In this document: piece after piece, positions 32,346-42,922 of the stretch
Layout: each line of letters starts with the position of its first letter
Position numbering within the stretch: the first letter of the stretch is position 1
Source: Oryza sativa Japonica Group
Lineage: Eukaryota; Streptophyta; Magnoliopsida; Poales; Poaceae
Assembly: GCF_034140825.1 (NCBI RefSeq)
Contig: NC_089035.1
Span: forward strand, 40,395,001 to 40,459,000
DNA length: 64,000 bases
Reading direction: 5' to 3'
The notes under the pieces: model-generated
The model's database searches: none
What the model saw: the letters and a program-made list of their open reading frames with translations, nothing else
Told to the model about the DNA's origin: nothing
Made by a program: the position numbers and the translations under genes

Positions 32346-32740
32346 GATCGGATGTAGGTCACTCTCCGGCTCACATGTCAGTGAGCGATATGCAGTAACC
32401 TAAAGGATCTCAATTGAGTTGGATTAGATATCCCGGTATCCCCTCCCAAACCATAGCGCTAGCTGCTATAAATATACCGGATGTGTCATGACAAAATAAG
32501 CTTCAACAGGTCCTTAGTTGCCTGATCGAGTAACAGGGGCATTCGCTTTGCCAGATGCGTGCTCTAAGCCGCCTCTGCACATGGGCCGTCTCTTCCACCG
32601 TATATGTTGGGCCTTGCCTAGCAGCTACATTTGGGGCTATGTTTGGGCCGGATGCATGTTTTTGGGCCTCATCTTCGCCTTCTTGGCATGTTGTCATTTT
32701 GTGTCGGTTTGGGAATTTGACTAGTAGGTTATTTAGAATC

Positions 32741-32812
<72 letters not shown>

Positions 32813-34150
32813 TTGAGATGAGGTTATTCAGAAACTTGATACTACCATTCACGAGCCTGTGAAATTTGTTCTCAAACTCAAACTCTCGAAGCAAGATAGT
32901 TAGTGCAAAAAGAAAATGAACCTGATTGCATTGGTTCACTAAACCTTCTACCTGTGCATTTCCGACAATGAGCAAAGAGAAAATATCCATGTAATACATG
33001 ATACTACTCATTGTGACATCTGGCATTTACCTACAATATCTCAGGAATATTCCTCTGTTTTTTTTCCAAGCCAGAAACGAGCAGTCCACAATTATTGTTC
33101 AATATCTGGCGGCTGGAGTTTGACTAACGAGATTGTGTCGAGTAGGGTAGAATTCGCAAAACGTGGCGATGATGCTGATGTGTTTGTGCAGCTGGATTGG
33201 CTTTTCGCTAGAGACGCTGGTGATTTTTTTTTTCTTTTCACGTGGTACTGATTCTTTGATGGTACAGTGCATTTGGAACACTTGTTTGTTCACTGCTCAA
33301 AGGGAAGACATACAAATAGTAGAAAACGATGCTGAATTGCTGATGTGTTTGTCATAGACTGGAAATAACCCAAAAAAAACGAGATAAATATCTGTTATAG
33401 CATCTACTCGAGCTGTTAAATTGTATCAAGCATGTGCTGGAGCTGTAAAATTGTATAAGAAACATATCCCGTTTTCAACAACCAGAAAAGGAGTAATACT
33501 ATGGTTTCACTGTTAACATAATTCGGCTAGTTAAAAGTCTACACTGTCAACATAATTCAATTACTATGGTTTCCAAGTAATACTGGCCCAGCATCATGTT
33601 GGTAAGTTCACAACGCTATAGCGCCTAACTCCAATTCAACCACTATACAACACAACCTTTTGTGTGCAGTTTCTAATCTTTACTTCATTAGGGTCTCTAG
33701 CAATCTAACATAGCATATGTGTAAATGTAAAAGGATCTATGACATCTATGATACTGATTCCATGTTACCGTCAATCGTGAGGCCATCAGTTCCAGACACA
33801 AAGAGCCATCTACAAATGTTAGACAAGCTCTCTCCTCCATGAAACCTCAGAGATGCGCAGGCACCACACAACCCGATCTTTCAGATACCGGAAATGCCCC
33901 ATCCCACAGAAAGCTATAGGTGGAGTGCCACCACAAAAGTGCAGGAATTACCTGGGGCAGCCATGTCATTTCCCCGCCAAGAAACTATCTCCACTAGAAA
34001 GGCTATGAATACCGCCAAGCAATGCAAGATATCCTTTCAAGCTCACCACTCATCTGCCGCTGCCGCTGCTGAAGAAAAACGCACATCCTTCCTTCCTAGC
34101 ACCAACTCGCCACCCAATTAGGCCATTACCTTCCAAAATTCTCCCATCCA
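32346..34150. other. Intergenic region upstream of thioredoxin f
   Basis: No gene seen apart from a TTA microsatellite at 32742-32812. The last 120 bp before the ATG at 34151 are the likely 5' UTR; I see no strong TATA box. Confidence 0.4.
32742..32812. repeat. (TTA)n microsatellite, about 23 units
   Basis: Uninterrupted TTA/ATT triplets over about 71 bp; likely length-variable between cultivars. Confidence 0.95.
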
Positions 34151-35030
34151 ATGGCGCTACGCCTCTCCGTCTCCTCCTCGCACGGGCCGGCTTCCTCGCC
34201 GGCCATCTCCACATGCCGCCCCGCCGCCTGCGGGCGCTTCCCCGCCTTGCTCGGCGGCGGTGTGGCTTCTCAGAGGAGGAGCCTGACGGTGGTGTCTGGC
34301 CCTGAGACAAGGGCGGTGATCCCCGTGAGGTCGAGCGGCTCGGACACCGCCACTGTTGGGGCCGAGGCGGAGGCGGTGGCCGTGACCGGGCAGGTGACGG
34401 AGGTGAACAAGGATACCTTCTGGCCAATTGTCAAGTCGGCAGGGCCCAAGGTCGTCGTCCTCGACATGTACACCCAATGGTACTTCACAAAAGCCACAAA
34501 ACTCCACTGATCTCTTCGCGTCAATCTCCATTGATGAACTGTTGCCTCGCATGAATTCTTCAGTCTTATCACGAGCTGGATTTATTTTGAAATGAGCGGC
34601 GTGAATAAGAAAGGGAACAGATCTCATCCCACTGCTCAGTGTAATAACTGTAAAACTGACTGGTTGATTTGCAGGTGCGGCCCTTGCAAGGTGATGGCAC
34701 CGAAATTCCAGGAGATGTCCGAGAAGGACCAGGACGTTGTGTTCCTCAAACTCGACTGCAATCAAGACAACAAGGTCAGTTAGAACTGATTTTCTTTCTC
34801 TTGTCTACGCTCCACCCACCATTATTCGATTGGAATGTATCTGCTGTTTTCCTGAATAAATCGTGCTAAGCCTCCTTGGTGCGTGCGATTCGCAGTCTCT
34901 TGCAAAGGAGCTGGGCATAAAGGTTGTGCCAACATTCAAGATTCTCAAGGACGGGAAGGTCGTCAAGGAGGTCACAGGTGCCAAACTAGATGAATTAATC
35001 CAAGCGATCGAGACGGTGAAGTCAAGCTGA
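34151..35030 (+). CDS. TRXF: Thioredoxin f, chloroplastic
   Basis: Three exons: 34151-34479, 34675-34774, 34896-35030 (564 nt, 187 aa). The first junction falls inside the Trp codon of the active site. Residues 1 to about 75 are a Ser/Arg/Ala-rich plastid transit peptide. The thioredoxin fold follows, with active site WCGPC (110-114), the extra Cys138 (KLDCNQD) typical of f-type thioredoxins, and the cis-Pro loop VVPTF. It is reduced by ferredoxin-thioredoxin reductase in the stroma and activates fructose-1,6-bisphosphatase and other Calvin-cycle enzymes in light. Length and sequence type match the grass f-type. The ATG at 34151 is the only one giving a transit peptide. Confidence 0.95.
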
Positions 35031-36388
35031 GGAATGCCCTGAAAATTTGCATCAGTTAGCTTGTTGTCACTAGTGTACGTTATGGGTGAACCACCAGTTA
35101 TTGAAGTGGGTATTCGACATGGAGACAAACAGTTAATCTAGTTCTTCTGCCTATGATGATTTATCAAGCATCCAGAACAATATACGGCCATTTATATGGA
35201 ATGCACCATGTAAATAACTATTTCCAACGTCATGATGATCTGTTTTCTAATCTTACTGATTTGCAAGTGAACATTGTATTCATGGTTAGCAAAATTTCAA
35301 AATATATCAACAAATTTCCAGCTGAACCATCATAGTTTAAACATTCGGATGCCGGTTTTTTTTTATGACACATCTTAAATTCTTGATAACACAGATACCT
35401 ACCTAAGATGACGAGCTTAAATTGCAAGTGTCATGAAACTATACTCAATTCTTCTAGAGATAAACAAGCATATTTTTTTAAAAAAAAACATGGCTCAATG
35501 AACACATAAAAGGATCAAAGTAATTTATCATGGCAAATTTCAGACATGACATGAACCATGAAGAATTGAAGTTACCTTAACGACAAACTGATCCATAGAT
35601 CATCCGCCCCTGATAATTAGCTTGTTTAAAACCAGCTTAGCTTGCAGCATCTCAGAAAAGTTAACAATCTTGCAGCAACGAGAATTGTCTATCAATTCCT
35701 TGTAGTCAGACTACTATGCTCCCGCTGTCAAGAGTGAAATCAGGCTGATCAATAATACCCAGAATAATTGCACCAATTAGCATCCTTTCGTGAAAGTGGA
35801 TAATGAACATGGAGAAAAAACTATTGTTCTAGTTCTTCTGCACATGATTTACCAAACATTCAGAACAAAATACAATCATGCATGATGGTGATGCAAATAA
35901 TCGTTCCATACTTCATGTCTTCGTGAGGAGACTGTTACTTTCTGAAATTATTGATTTGGAAGCGATCGACATGCTCTTGCCTGAGCATTTTCTGCATACT
36001 AGATTACAGAAAATTTTCTTTCTAAACTCTTGCAGTTACAAGCATTAAGATATGGATTGCAAATTGCCTTATTTGCTTACCCCACACCATTTATTAAAAT
36101 ATCTTGCCAAACAATTATCTAAGATATAGAGGTTAAAATACAAGTGTTGGTATTATGCTGTACCGCATCAATTCATTGAGATGCCAAACTTACTAAAGCA
36201 ATAAAGTTATCTGAATACTTCCACAAAATAATTTGCATTGGGATCTTTCAGATATAACATGAACTGTAAAGAAGTGAAAGTACCTTAATGGCATCAGTAG
36301 CTCCTGCATTTCTGGCAGTTCAATAAGATCTGTTTGGCATCATCTGAAAATTTACATTTGAAACAAAGAGAGATATGTGTTCGGGTTT
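35031..36388. other. Convergent 3' flanks of thioredoxin f and the PPR gene
   Basis: No gene seen. Two diverged copies of a roughly 300-bp segment are present: 35139-35360 and 35837-36060 share TCTAGTTCTTCTGC, GATTTATCAAGCAT/GATTTACCAAACAT and CAGAACAA. Another pair near 35520 and 36240 shares TTCAGAYATRACATGAAC. Confidence 0.45.
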
Positions 36389-37990
36389 TCAGCTCCTCAA
36401 AGGAAACCTGCCACGCTCCCTCTGTCGATCCTCCACCCAACTAGAGCCTGGCTGTTTGAAGGGCAGTCTTGTTCTCATAACTGATCTAATTCTTTCTGCC
36501 TCCTCCCATTGTTCTTTCTCAGCATATATATTTGACAACATTATATAGTTCCCAGTGTTGTGAGGTTCCAACTCAAAAAGTTTGTTTGCAACAATTTCAG
36601 CAATCTCAACATTGCCATGCGTCTTGCAGGCACTAAGCAATGCACCAAGAGCCCCTGGGTGGGGGCCCATTGGCATCGTTTGCACCATTTCAAAAGCCTC
36701 CTCAAGCCTCCCCGCTCGGCCAAGCATGTCAACTACACAAGCATAGTGATCAGCTCGACGCTCCATCCCATAGTACTTCACCATTGCCTCCCAGTAATCC
36801 AAACCTTTATCGACAAGTCCTGCATGGCTGCATGCGGTAAGCACACCGACGAAAGTGATTGGATCAGGCCAAACTGACTGAGCTTGCATCCTTTCAAACA
36901 CTTGAAGCGCTAATTTTGCATGACCATGAGCTGCCAGCCCACTAATAAGTGCAGTATAAGGGTATGCATCTGGCTGTGCAATCTCCCTAAAAGCACTGAG
37001 AGCCTCGTCAACATTCCCACACTTAGCATGCATATCTACAAGTGCTGTAAGAACTTTATCGTTCCTTTCAATCCTCTTCTTGTCAACATAACTTCCAACC
37101 CACCCAGCCAACTCCGTGCTGCCAATCTGCGAGGCAGCAGATATAACGCCGACCATAGTTGCTGCATCAGGCTCAATCCCAGCAGCCTCCATTTCTCTAA
37201 ACAGCGCAAGTGATTCCTTTGGCACCCCACTCTGCGCATACCCATTGATCATCGCTGTCCATGCCACAAGATTCTTTGCCGGCATTCTATCGAACACCTC
37301 TCGTGCACTCCGCATTGAACCACACTTGCAGTACCCAACAATCAGCACCGACCACGAGGTGGAGTCCCTGGTAGGCATTTGATCGAACACGCGGCGAGCA
37401 GAAGAGACGTCCCCTGCATTGACGTAGACGACCACCATGGCGTTCCACGATACCTGGGTTCTGGATGGCATGGCAACAAAGAGGGACTCGGCGTCGGGCA
37501 CGGAGGCGAGGCGGGCGTGCGCGCAGAGGAGCGAGTTGAACGAGACGGCGTCGGGGGCCGCGATGTCGGCGAGCGCGGTGTGTGCGGCGGGGAGATCGTC
37601 GCACTTGGCGTAGAGATCAACGAGCGCGTTGGCGACGGGGAGGCGGCAGGGGAGGAGCGCGAGGCGGAGGGCGAGCGCGTGCAGGGAGGCGCCGAGCGGG
37701 AGCAACCGGAGCGACGCGGCGGCGTTGAGCGCGAAGGGGAGGGAGAAGTGGTCGGGGGAGACGGGGAGGCGCGGCATGAGGAGGAGCAGGCGGAGCGCGG
37801 CGCGCGGGTGCGGCTTGGAGAGGCGGCGAATGGCGCGGTTGAGGAGGGACCGGATGACGGGGGGCGGCGTGCCGGCGTGCGCGCGGACGAGATGCGCGTG
37901 GACCGCGGCGGCCGCCGGCGGCGGGTGGTCGGAGGCGAGGGCACGCGAGAGGCGGTCGAGGCGCGGGTCGCCGCCGTGCTGGGACGCCAT
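36389..37990 (-). CDS. PLS-class pentatricopeptide repeat protein (E-type)
   Basis: Intronless gene of 533 aa from the ATG at 37990 (MASQHGGDPRLDRLSRAL); the frame is open further upstream but without an ATG. PLS-type repeats are clear: VSWNAMVVVYVNAGDVSSAR, STSWSVLIVGYCKCGSMRSA, LVAWTAMINGYAQSG, PDAYPYTALISGLAAHG, ITFVGVLTACSHAGLVDKGL. They are followed by an E domain (ALLSACKTHGNVEIAE, NYIMLSNIYAEKEQWEEA). It stops at PGSSWVEDRQRERGRFPLRS, without a DYW domain. PLS-class proteins act in mitochondria or plastids, usually as site-specific RNA C-to-U editing factors that need a DYW partner in trans. The N-terminus is Ala/Arg/Pro-rich and could be a targeting peptide. The RNA target is not predictable by eye. 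Confidence 0.9.
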   Translation of the reverse strand: MASQHGGDPRLDRLSRALASDHPPPAAAAVHAHLVRAHAGTPPPVIRSLLNRAIRRLSKPHPRAALRLLLLMPRLPVSPDHFSLPFALNAAASLRLLPLGASLHALALRLALLPCRLPVANALVDLYAKCDDLPAAHTALADIAAPDAVSFNSLLCAHARLASVPDAESLFVAMPSRTQVSWNAMVVVYVNAGDVSSARRVFDQMPTRDSTSWSVLIVGYCKCGSMRSAREVFDRMPAKNLVAWTAMINGYAQSGVPKESLALFREMEAAGIEPDAATMVGVISAASQIGSTELAGWVGSYVDKKRIERNDKVLTALVDMHAKCGNVDEALSAFREIAQPDAYPYTALISGLAAHGHAKLALQVFERMQAQSVWPDPITFVGVLTACSHAGLVDKGLDYWEAMVKYYGMERRADHYACVVDMLGRAGRLEEAFEMVQTMPMGPHPGALGALLSACKTHGNVEIAEIVANKLFELEPHNTGNYIMLSNIYAEKEQWEEAERIRSVMRTRLPFKQPGSSWVEDRQRERGRFPLRS

Positions 37991-38191
37991 GGGAGGTGGC
38001 CCAGCTGTGGTCGGTGGAGGCGATTGAGTCAGGAGCAAGAAATAAGGGAGGCAAAGTAGACTTCCACTGTGCCGGAGACGTGTAGTTGGGGTTGCGGTTT
38101 TTTTTTGTATCTTGGGCCTTTTGAACCAGACTGGGCTTTTCCTGAGTTTGACGGCCCAATTAATTTACCTGTCCCTCCTTGTTTTTAATTA

Positions 38192-38445
38192 GGGCCGTTT
38201 TGGTTTGATACCAAAACATGCCTTTCCACTTTGTTGGCAAACTGAATAATATGTGTGTTAGTTTGGACTAACACCAAATATTTGGTAGTGCCTACCTTAT
38301 TTGGTCATATTCTAGAAGTTTCTCCTCTATACTATAAGAGTTTGGTTTTATATTGGTAGCAATCCAAATATTAGCTAAATAACTTTACCCTACAATATTT
38401 TGATAGTGCCGGAGTTTACCTAGAATTTGGCACTACCAATGAATT
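38192..38445. mobile_element. Probable MITE remnant (ACCAAATATTTGG type)
   Basis: Starts GGGCCGTTTTGGTTTGATACC after TTA and contains repeats of ACCAAATATTTGGTAGTGCC and its inverse near 38415-38440. The right end is not clear. Confidence 0.4.
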
Positions 38446-41422
38446 CAGGCGTTAATATGCAGTTTACTGGTGTGATGAGATCATGAGAAGAGTGACACAC
38501 ACAGGCACACGGGTGACAAATGCCTAATGGTTCATGTCTCCCTATATTTCACATTTTTACTGCAAAAAAGTTCTTTTGGACACACCTCTGTGTGCAAATT
38601 GTACGGCACTCTGGCTCTTTCCCTGAATGGAATTGGAATCAATATCAGAAAGTTGTATCTGATGTCAAATAGATCGTATACCATTAAGGCATTTTACCAT
38701 ACGAACATCTGCTCCAAAAATAAATACGTAAAGTTCAAGCTATGATCAGTGTCATCCAACCAGCTAGCCATCCGGCACTACAATTGACCTGGCGATTGGT
38801 TGTCTAACGACGGATAGAAATGCATGAATGCGAAGACACGCAAACAGCACGTTCCAAGTTTTTGCCAAGTAGGGATCATACGCATTCACATTTGCATAGC
38901 AAATGTTTAGTGATGTGACCTCTTAACTTACCAAAGCAATTTACCAATAAAAACCCCCACTTGCTGACTGGACCAAGATTCATATATCATGCCAAGCCTA
39001 ACCATGATGATCCACAAGAGATGATCAGATCAGATCAGATAGAACATCAGACCCCATTCTTCACTCCGGTTAATCTACAAAAACATGATTGACTGACGCC
39101 ACCCCATCAGCATGTGACATGTCACCCGTCCAACAATGACACAGTTTCAACAGGTGGACACCCAAACACCTCATCACCCATTGCATATTATCCCATTGCA
39201 TCGCATGGCTTCCTCCTCGTGCCTATCCAGATCACCTAATACTCTATCCAAAGTTCCAAACGCACCAAAAGTGAACCCAAGAAGCAGCAACGGACAGTGA
39301 AAAAAGAGGAGGGCAACAAGTCGACGACGATGGCAAGCAGCAACTGAGCAAAATGCAGCTGATGACACTAGTTACCCAGGTGGCTGTGGCCTGTGTGGCT
39401 CCTACCATGGTCAATCGATCGATCACTTGCCCCGCGCCGGCATCCCACTCCCACCCAGGCGCGGGTGGTCGTCACCTACTCCACCAACCCGGCAGCTGCA
39501 GGAAGGCGCTGCAGTTGATACGCTTGTCTCTTTCCCATCATTAGCTTTCCCCCATAGCACATGCCGCTGCTCCTCCAATCCACCCATTTCTCCCTCTCCC
39601 GTAATGCAAAATACGCAATCGCTCGCCTGATCCTCTCCCCCTCTCTGTCGCTCGCTGTTCCTGTGTAACTTCACCAGTTCACTCCCAAGCGCTATGCGAA
39701 ACATGCTGTCTTGCCCCTTGCCCCCGACTAGTTCGTTCGTTACCAACTGTGGCATTGGTGTCACAAAGAACACTATGCAACGCAGGCAGGATTGTGACGT
39801 GCCACATGTAGTTTAGCGGTTGCATTGACTTAAGTAGCATATTCATGATAGCAAATTTTAGATTGGGTTAGGCTAAATTTATAATTTAAAAATATTGCAT
39901 ATATCCGGTCGGATGTAGAGGCCGATAAAAAATACCCTTCTCTAAGAAAAGATCGTGATGTGCCCTATGGGATCCACGTGTCAGTGACGAGTCATCCTGG
40001 GCGTTGCCGAGCTGTTCGTAATGCCGATTGGTGGTTCCACCACGTCAGCCAGCCGCTGTCAGCTTGCGGTGTGTGTGGATGTGCAGCAGCGAATTATTGC
40101 CCAGGCCGGGACTTCGATCGATCGATCGATCGCAACATGCAATGCGTACGCTACGCCGTACCAGATCCAACTTATCAATTCGGAGCTCGGGAAGAATGCT
40201 GCGCCCATGTGGCACATAGCGGTGCACGGTTTCGCCGCTTTGATTGATACCCCAAAGTTACCAAACGGGGTTTACACCTCGAGAAGAATTCCGTGTGCGC
40301 GAGAAGAAAACCGTGTACGCGAGCAGAGAGCATTTACATGGCGCTCACCGTGCGTGCAGTATGCCAGTATTCACATTTCACAGACAAGAACGGGTCACAC
40401 ACCACCCAGCAGTCAAACACATGCCTCGCTGGCGCCGTGGCGCGGTGAATGGTCCAATCTTATCCAATCGCCGCCCCCCCGCCCCCGCGCGCACAAAGCG
40501 AGCTCACTTTTGGCGAGACATGTCAGAGAAGAGCCAATGGCGAGAGGGAGGGAGAGAGGTACTGCAAGCTAGGGAAGGCATATGGTCAATTTGGTCATGG
40601 ATGGGCACAGATCACAATGCTCGCCCATTCTCTCGCGAGACTGGCGCTAGCTGATCGAGAAGGCGAATGCCGCCGAATCTGACGCATCAGGAGGAGACTA
40701 GTAGCAGTACCGCAGGATGCGCGATCCCATTGGATGCCAACATGGACGGCTTCGCCTCAGATACGCGCCACCGGAGCATCTAGCAGCAGCAACAGGACAC
40801 TGAAAGCCACCGGAGGAGACGCATCATCAGCAGCGCCGAGAGAGACAGACAGCGACGCTTGCTGTGCTACCCAAAACCGCATCATCCAACGGAACGGAAC
40901 ACGCGTGTTTTGCCGATCGCCACGCTGGATTGGATCCGGGAACGATCCAAGTTCATCGCCCACGGCAAGAAACAGATTCAACACGTTGTAATCCCCGAAC
41001 CATCATAACCACGAAAAATTATCGCCGTGGCGGCGACCGGAGGCCGGCAGCCTCCTCTACCGGCCACCGTCGGCCGGCTTTGATCGCACTGGACAACAAG
41101 AACGGCAAGAAGAACAGAGTGATGAGGAATGAAAGGTTACTAACTAGTAGTAGAAAACGAAAGGAATGTTCATTCTATCTATCTGCACAGATGCCGGCCC
41201 GCCGGCGACGGACCGGCCGACCACTCCCATGCCTCAAAACTGCGCATTCTTTTGGTTTCCGCCTCGCCGATTTCAACCATCGAGTCCGTCCCCTTCATTG
41301 CGACGCCGCGCCGCCGCCGGCGACCGATCCGTCCTCACACACCTGCCCCGCGTGAGCGCCCAATTCAGAGATGAACTAGGTGGGTGGAGATTTCACTTCG
41401 TGATTGGTTCGAGGAAGAAGGA
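38446..41422. other. Long intergenic region
   Basis: No gene I can support. GC-rich frames at 39423-39773 and 40021-41400 lack family motifs and overlap in several frames. Short GATC repeats occur at 40117-40132 and AGATC repeats near 39024-39040. Confidence 0.4.
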
Positions 41423-41899
41423 TTAGATTACCTGCGTGAGGAGGAGGAGGGGGTCGGGGGTGCAGGGCGGCGGGGCCTCGAAGACGGCGAGGGGGAAGTG
41501 CTTGAACACGACGCCGACGTCGAAGTAGATGACGCCGGAGGAAGGGACGTCGACGCGGATGCCGCGGACGGGGAACCAGAGGAAGAGGTCCTGCGCGGAG
41601 ACGCCCGACAGCGACGCGATCCGGCCGTAGCTGATGACCCCGGCCACCGTCGCGTTGTACCGCAGCCCGACCTCGAACTGCGCCGTGCACGACTCCCCGA
41701 GCGCCGCCTCGAACCTCCCGCTCCCTTCGTCGTGCCTGAAATCCGCGATCCCCGCCGGCAGGAGCCCCCGCGGCAGCCCGTGCGCCCGCAGCACCTCGTG
41801 CGCCGCCTCCGCCGCCGTCGCCGCCGCCACCCCGCCCCACCCCGCCGCCGCCACCACCATCAACAACATCACCACCCACCACGACGACGACGACGCCAT
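41423..41899 (-). CDS. DUF538 secreted protein
   Basis: The start at 41899 gives MASSSSWWVVMLLMVVAAAG, a clear signal peptide (cleavage likely near AAATA, residues 22-28). The DUF538 domain follows: EVLRAHGLPRGLLPAGIADF, GRFEAALGESCTAQFE, VGLRYNATVAGVISYGRIAS, LSGVSAQDLFLWFPVRGIRV and the closing FEAPPPCTPDP. DUF538 proteins are small plant proteins of the BPI/SMP-like fold class, often stress-induced, with no agreed enzymatic role. The open frame ends at 41423 just after TQ|GTAATC, a good splice donor, so the last few residues may come from an unseen second exon. 158 aa as read, typical of the family. Frames upstream of 41899 use a non-ATG start and were not adopted. Confidence 0.82.
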   Translation of the reverse strand: MASSSSWWVVMLLMVVAAAGWGGVAAATAAEAAHEVLRAHGLPRGLLPAGIADFRHDEGSGRFEAALGESCTAQFEVGLRYNATVAGVISYGRIASLSGVSAQDLFLWFPVRGIRVDVPSSGVIYFDVGVVFKHFPLAVFEAPPPCTPDPLLLLTQVI

Positions 41900-42326
41900 T
41901 ATCAACGAGGAGATAACTGCCGACGCGAGGAGGAGAAGATATGGAGATGAAGATGGAATGGAATTGGAGGGGGAGGGGATGGACAGAAGCGGCAATAATT
42001 GAGGGGGAGAAAGAAAAGAAAAGAAATGGAATGGAATGGAATGGCCGGGGTGGTGGAGTGGATGGGGACTTGGGGTGGTGGGACCGACCTGCCCGTGACC
42101 GAGAAAGCGGGGTTTAATTTTAGTTAATTAGTTCCGCGTAAAGCGCTCCTCTATTCTACGGTGTGTTTAGTTATGCTGCAATGATGCCCAACCCTTAGCT
42201 GGGTGTGCGTTTTCCGTTTTGGCTTTGGTCGCGGGTGTAACGTGATTTGTTGTTTTGTTCCTTTACCTTAGTGTGCGATTTTGGTTGTGTTCTAAAGGTT
42301 GTTCATTAACCCTAATTTTAGTTTAA

Positions 42327-42555
42327 GGGTTGGTTTGGTTTGTGGCCTAAATAGGCCTTACCAAATTTTGGCACTACTAATTTTGGTAAGGCAAAGTTGT
42401 GTTTGGATTGAAGCCAAAATAGCCTAAGTTCACTATTAAAATGGCCTATTTTGTTAGGCATGCTAAAATTTGGCTTCAAACCAAATAGACACTAAACACT
42501 ATTGAAATTACCAAATATTGGTAAGCCTAATTTAGACTTCAAACCAAGCTAGCCC
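42327..42555. mobile_element. MITE of the TTACCAAATTTTGG family
   Basis: The ends GGGTTGGTTTGGTTTG and, inverted, GGGCTAGCTTGGTTTG are imperfect inverted repeats. The interior repeats TTACCAAATTTTGG / ATTACCAAATATTGG and CTAAAATTTGGCTTC. Related to the interior of 19646-19838. Confidence 0.55.
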
Positions 42556-42781
42556 TACATCTTAAAGTTGTTCCGATTCTTTTTTAAAAAAAAACGCAGT
42601 TCATACAAAGTTTGAGCTCCGTCGGCAAAAACCAAAATTTAAATTTTTCAAAAATAATTTTGAAGTTGATTTTAAGATATTTTGAACGTTTTTTTTTCAG
42701 CATTGGTTTTAAATCACTAAGAACACATATATAAAAATTTACCTGTAAAATAATTTTTATTTCTTAATAAGCCCTTACGGT

Positions 42782-42922
42782 GTGTTTGGATAATGGGAAA
42801 TGGAGGGTGGGATTGGGATTAGGAAATGAATGAAGGGTTAGGATTAAATGGAAAAGGGAGAATGAATGGTTAGAATCTAAAGATGGTGGGAAATCATTTC
42901 CGTTTCCCATTTGCCAAACACT
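42782..42922. mobile_element. Short MITE (GTGTTTGGATAATGGGAAA)
   Basis: A 140-bp element with inverted ends GTGTTTGGATAATGGGAAA and GTGTTTGGCAAATGGGAAA; non-coding. Confidence 0.6.

Noticed and set aside
32555-32821. Frame ending in a poly-isoleucine run
   Set aside because: The Ile run is the TTA/ATT microsatellite.
37379-38059. Plus-strand open frames antisense to the PPR gene
   Set aside because: They are shadows of the GC-rich PPR coding sequence; the minus-strand frame has clear PPR repeats.
40021-40682. Overlapping plus-strand frames in the 38-41 kb spacer
   Set aside because: Three frames open at once, no domain, no promoter or splice logic.
41384-42002. Plus-strand frames antisense to the DUF538 gene
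   Set aside because: Low-complexity Glu/Asp/Arg/His products with no domain; the minus strand encodes DUF538 with a signal peptide.
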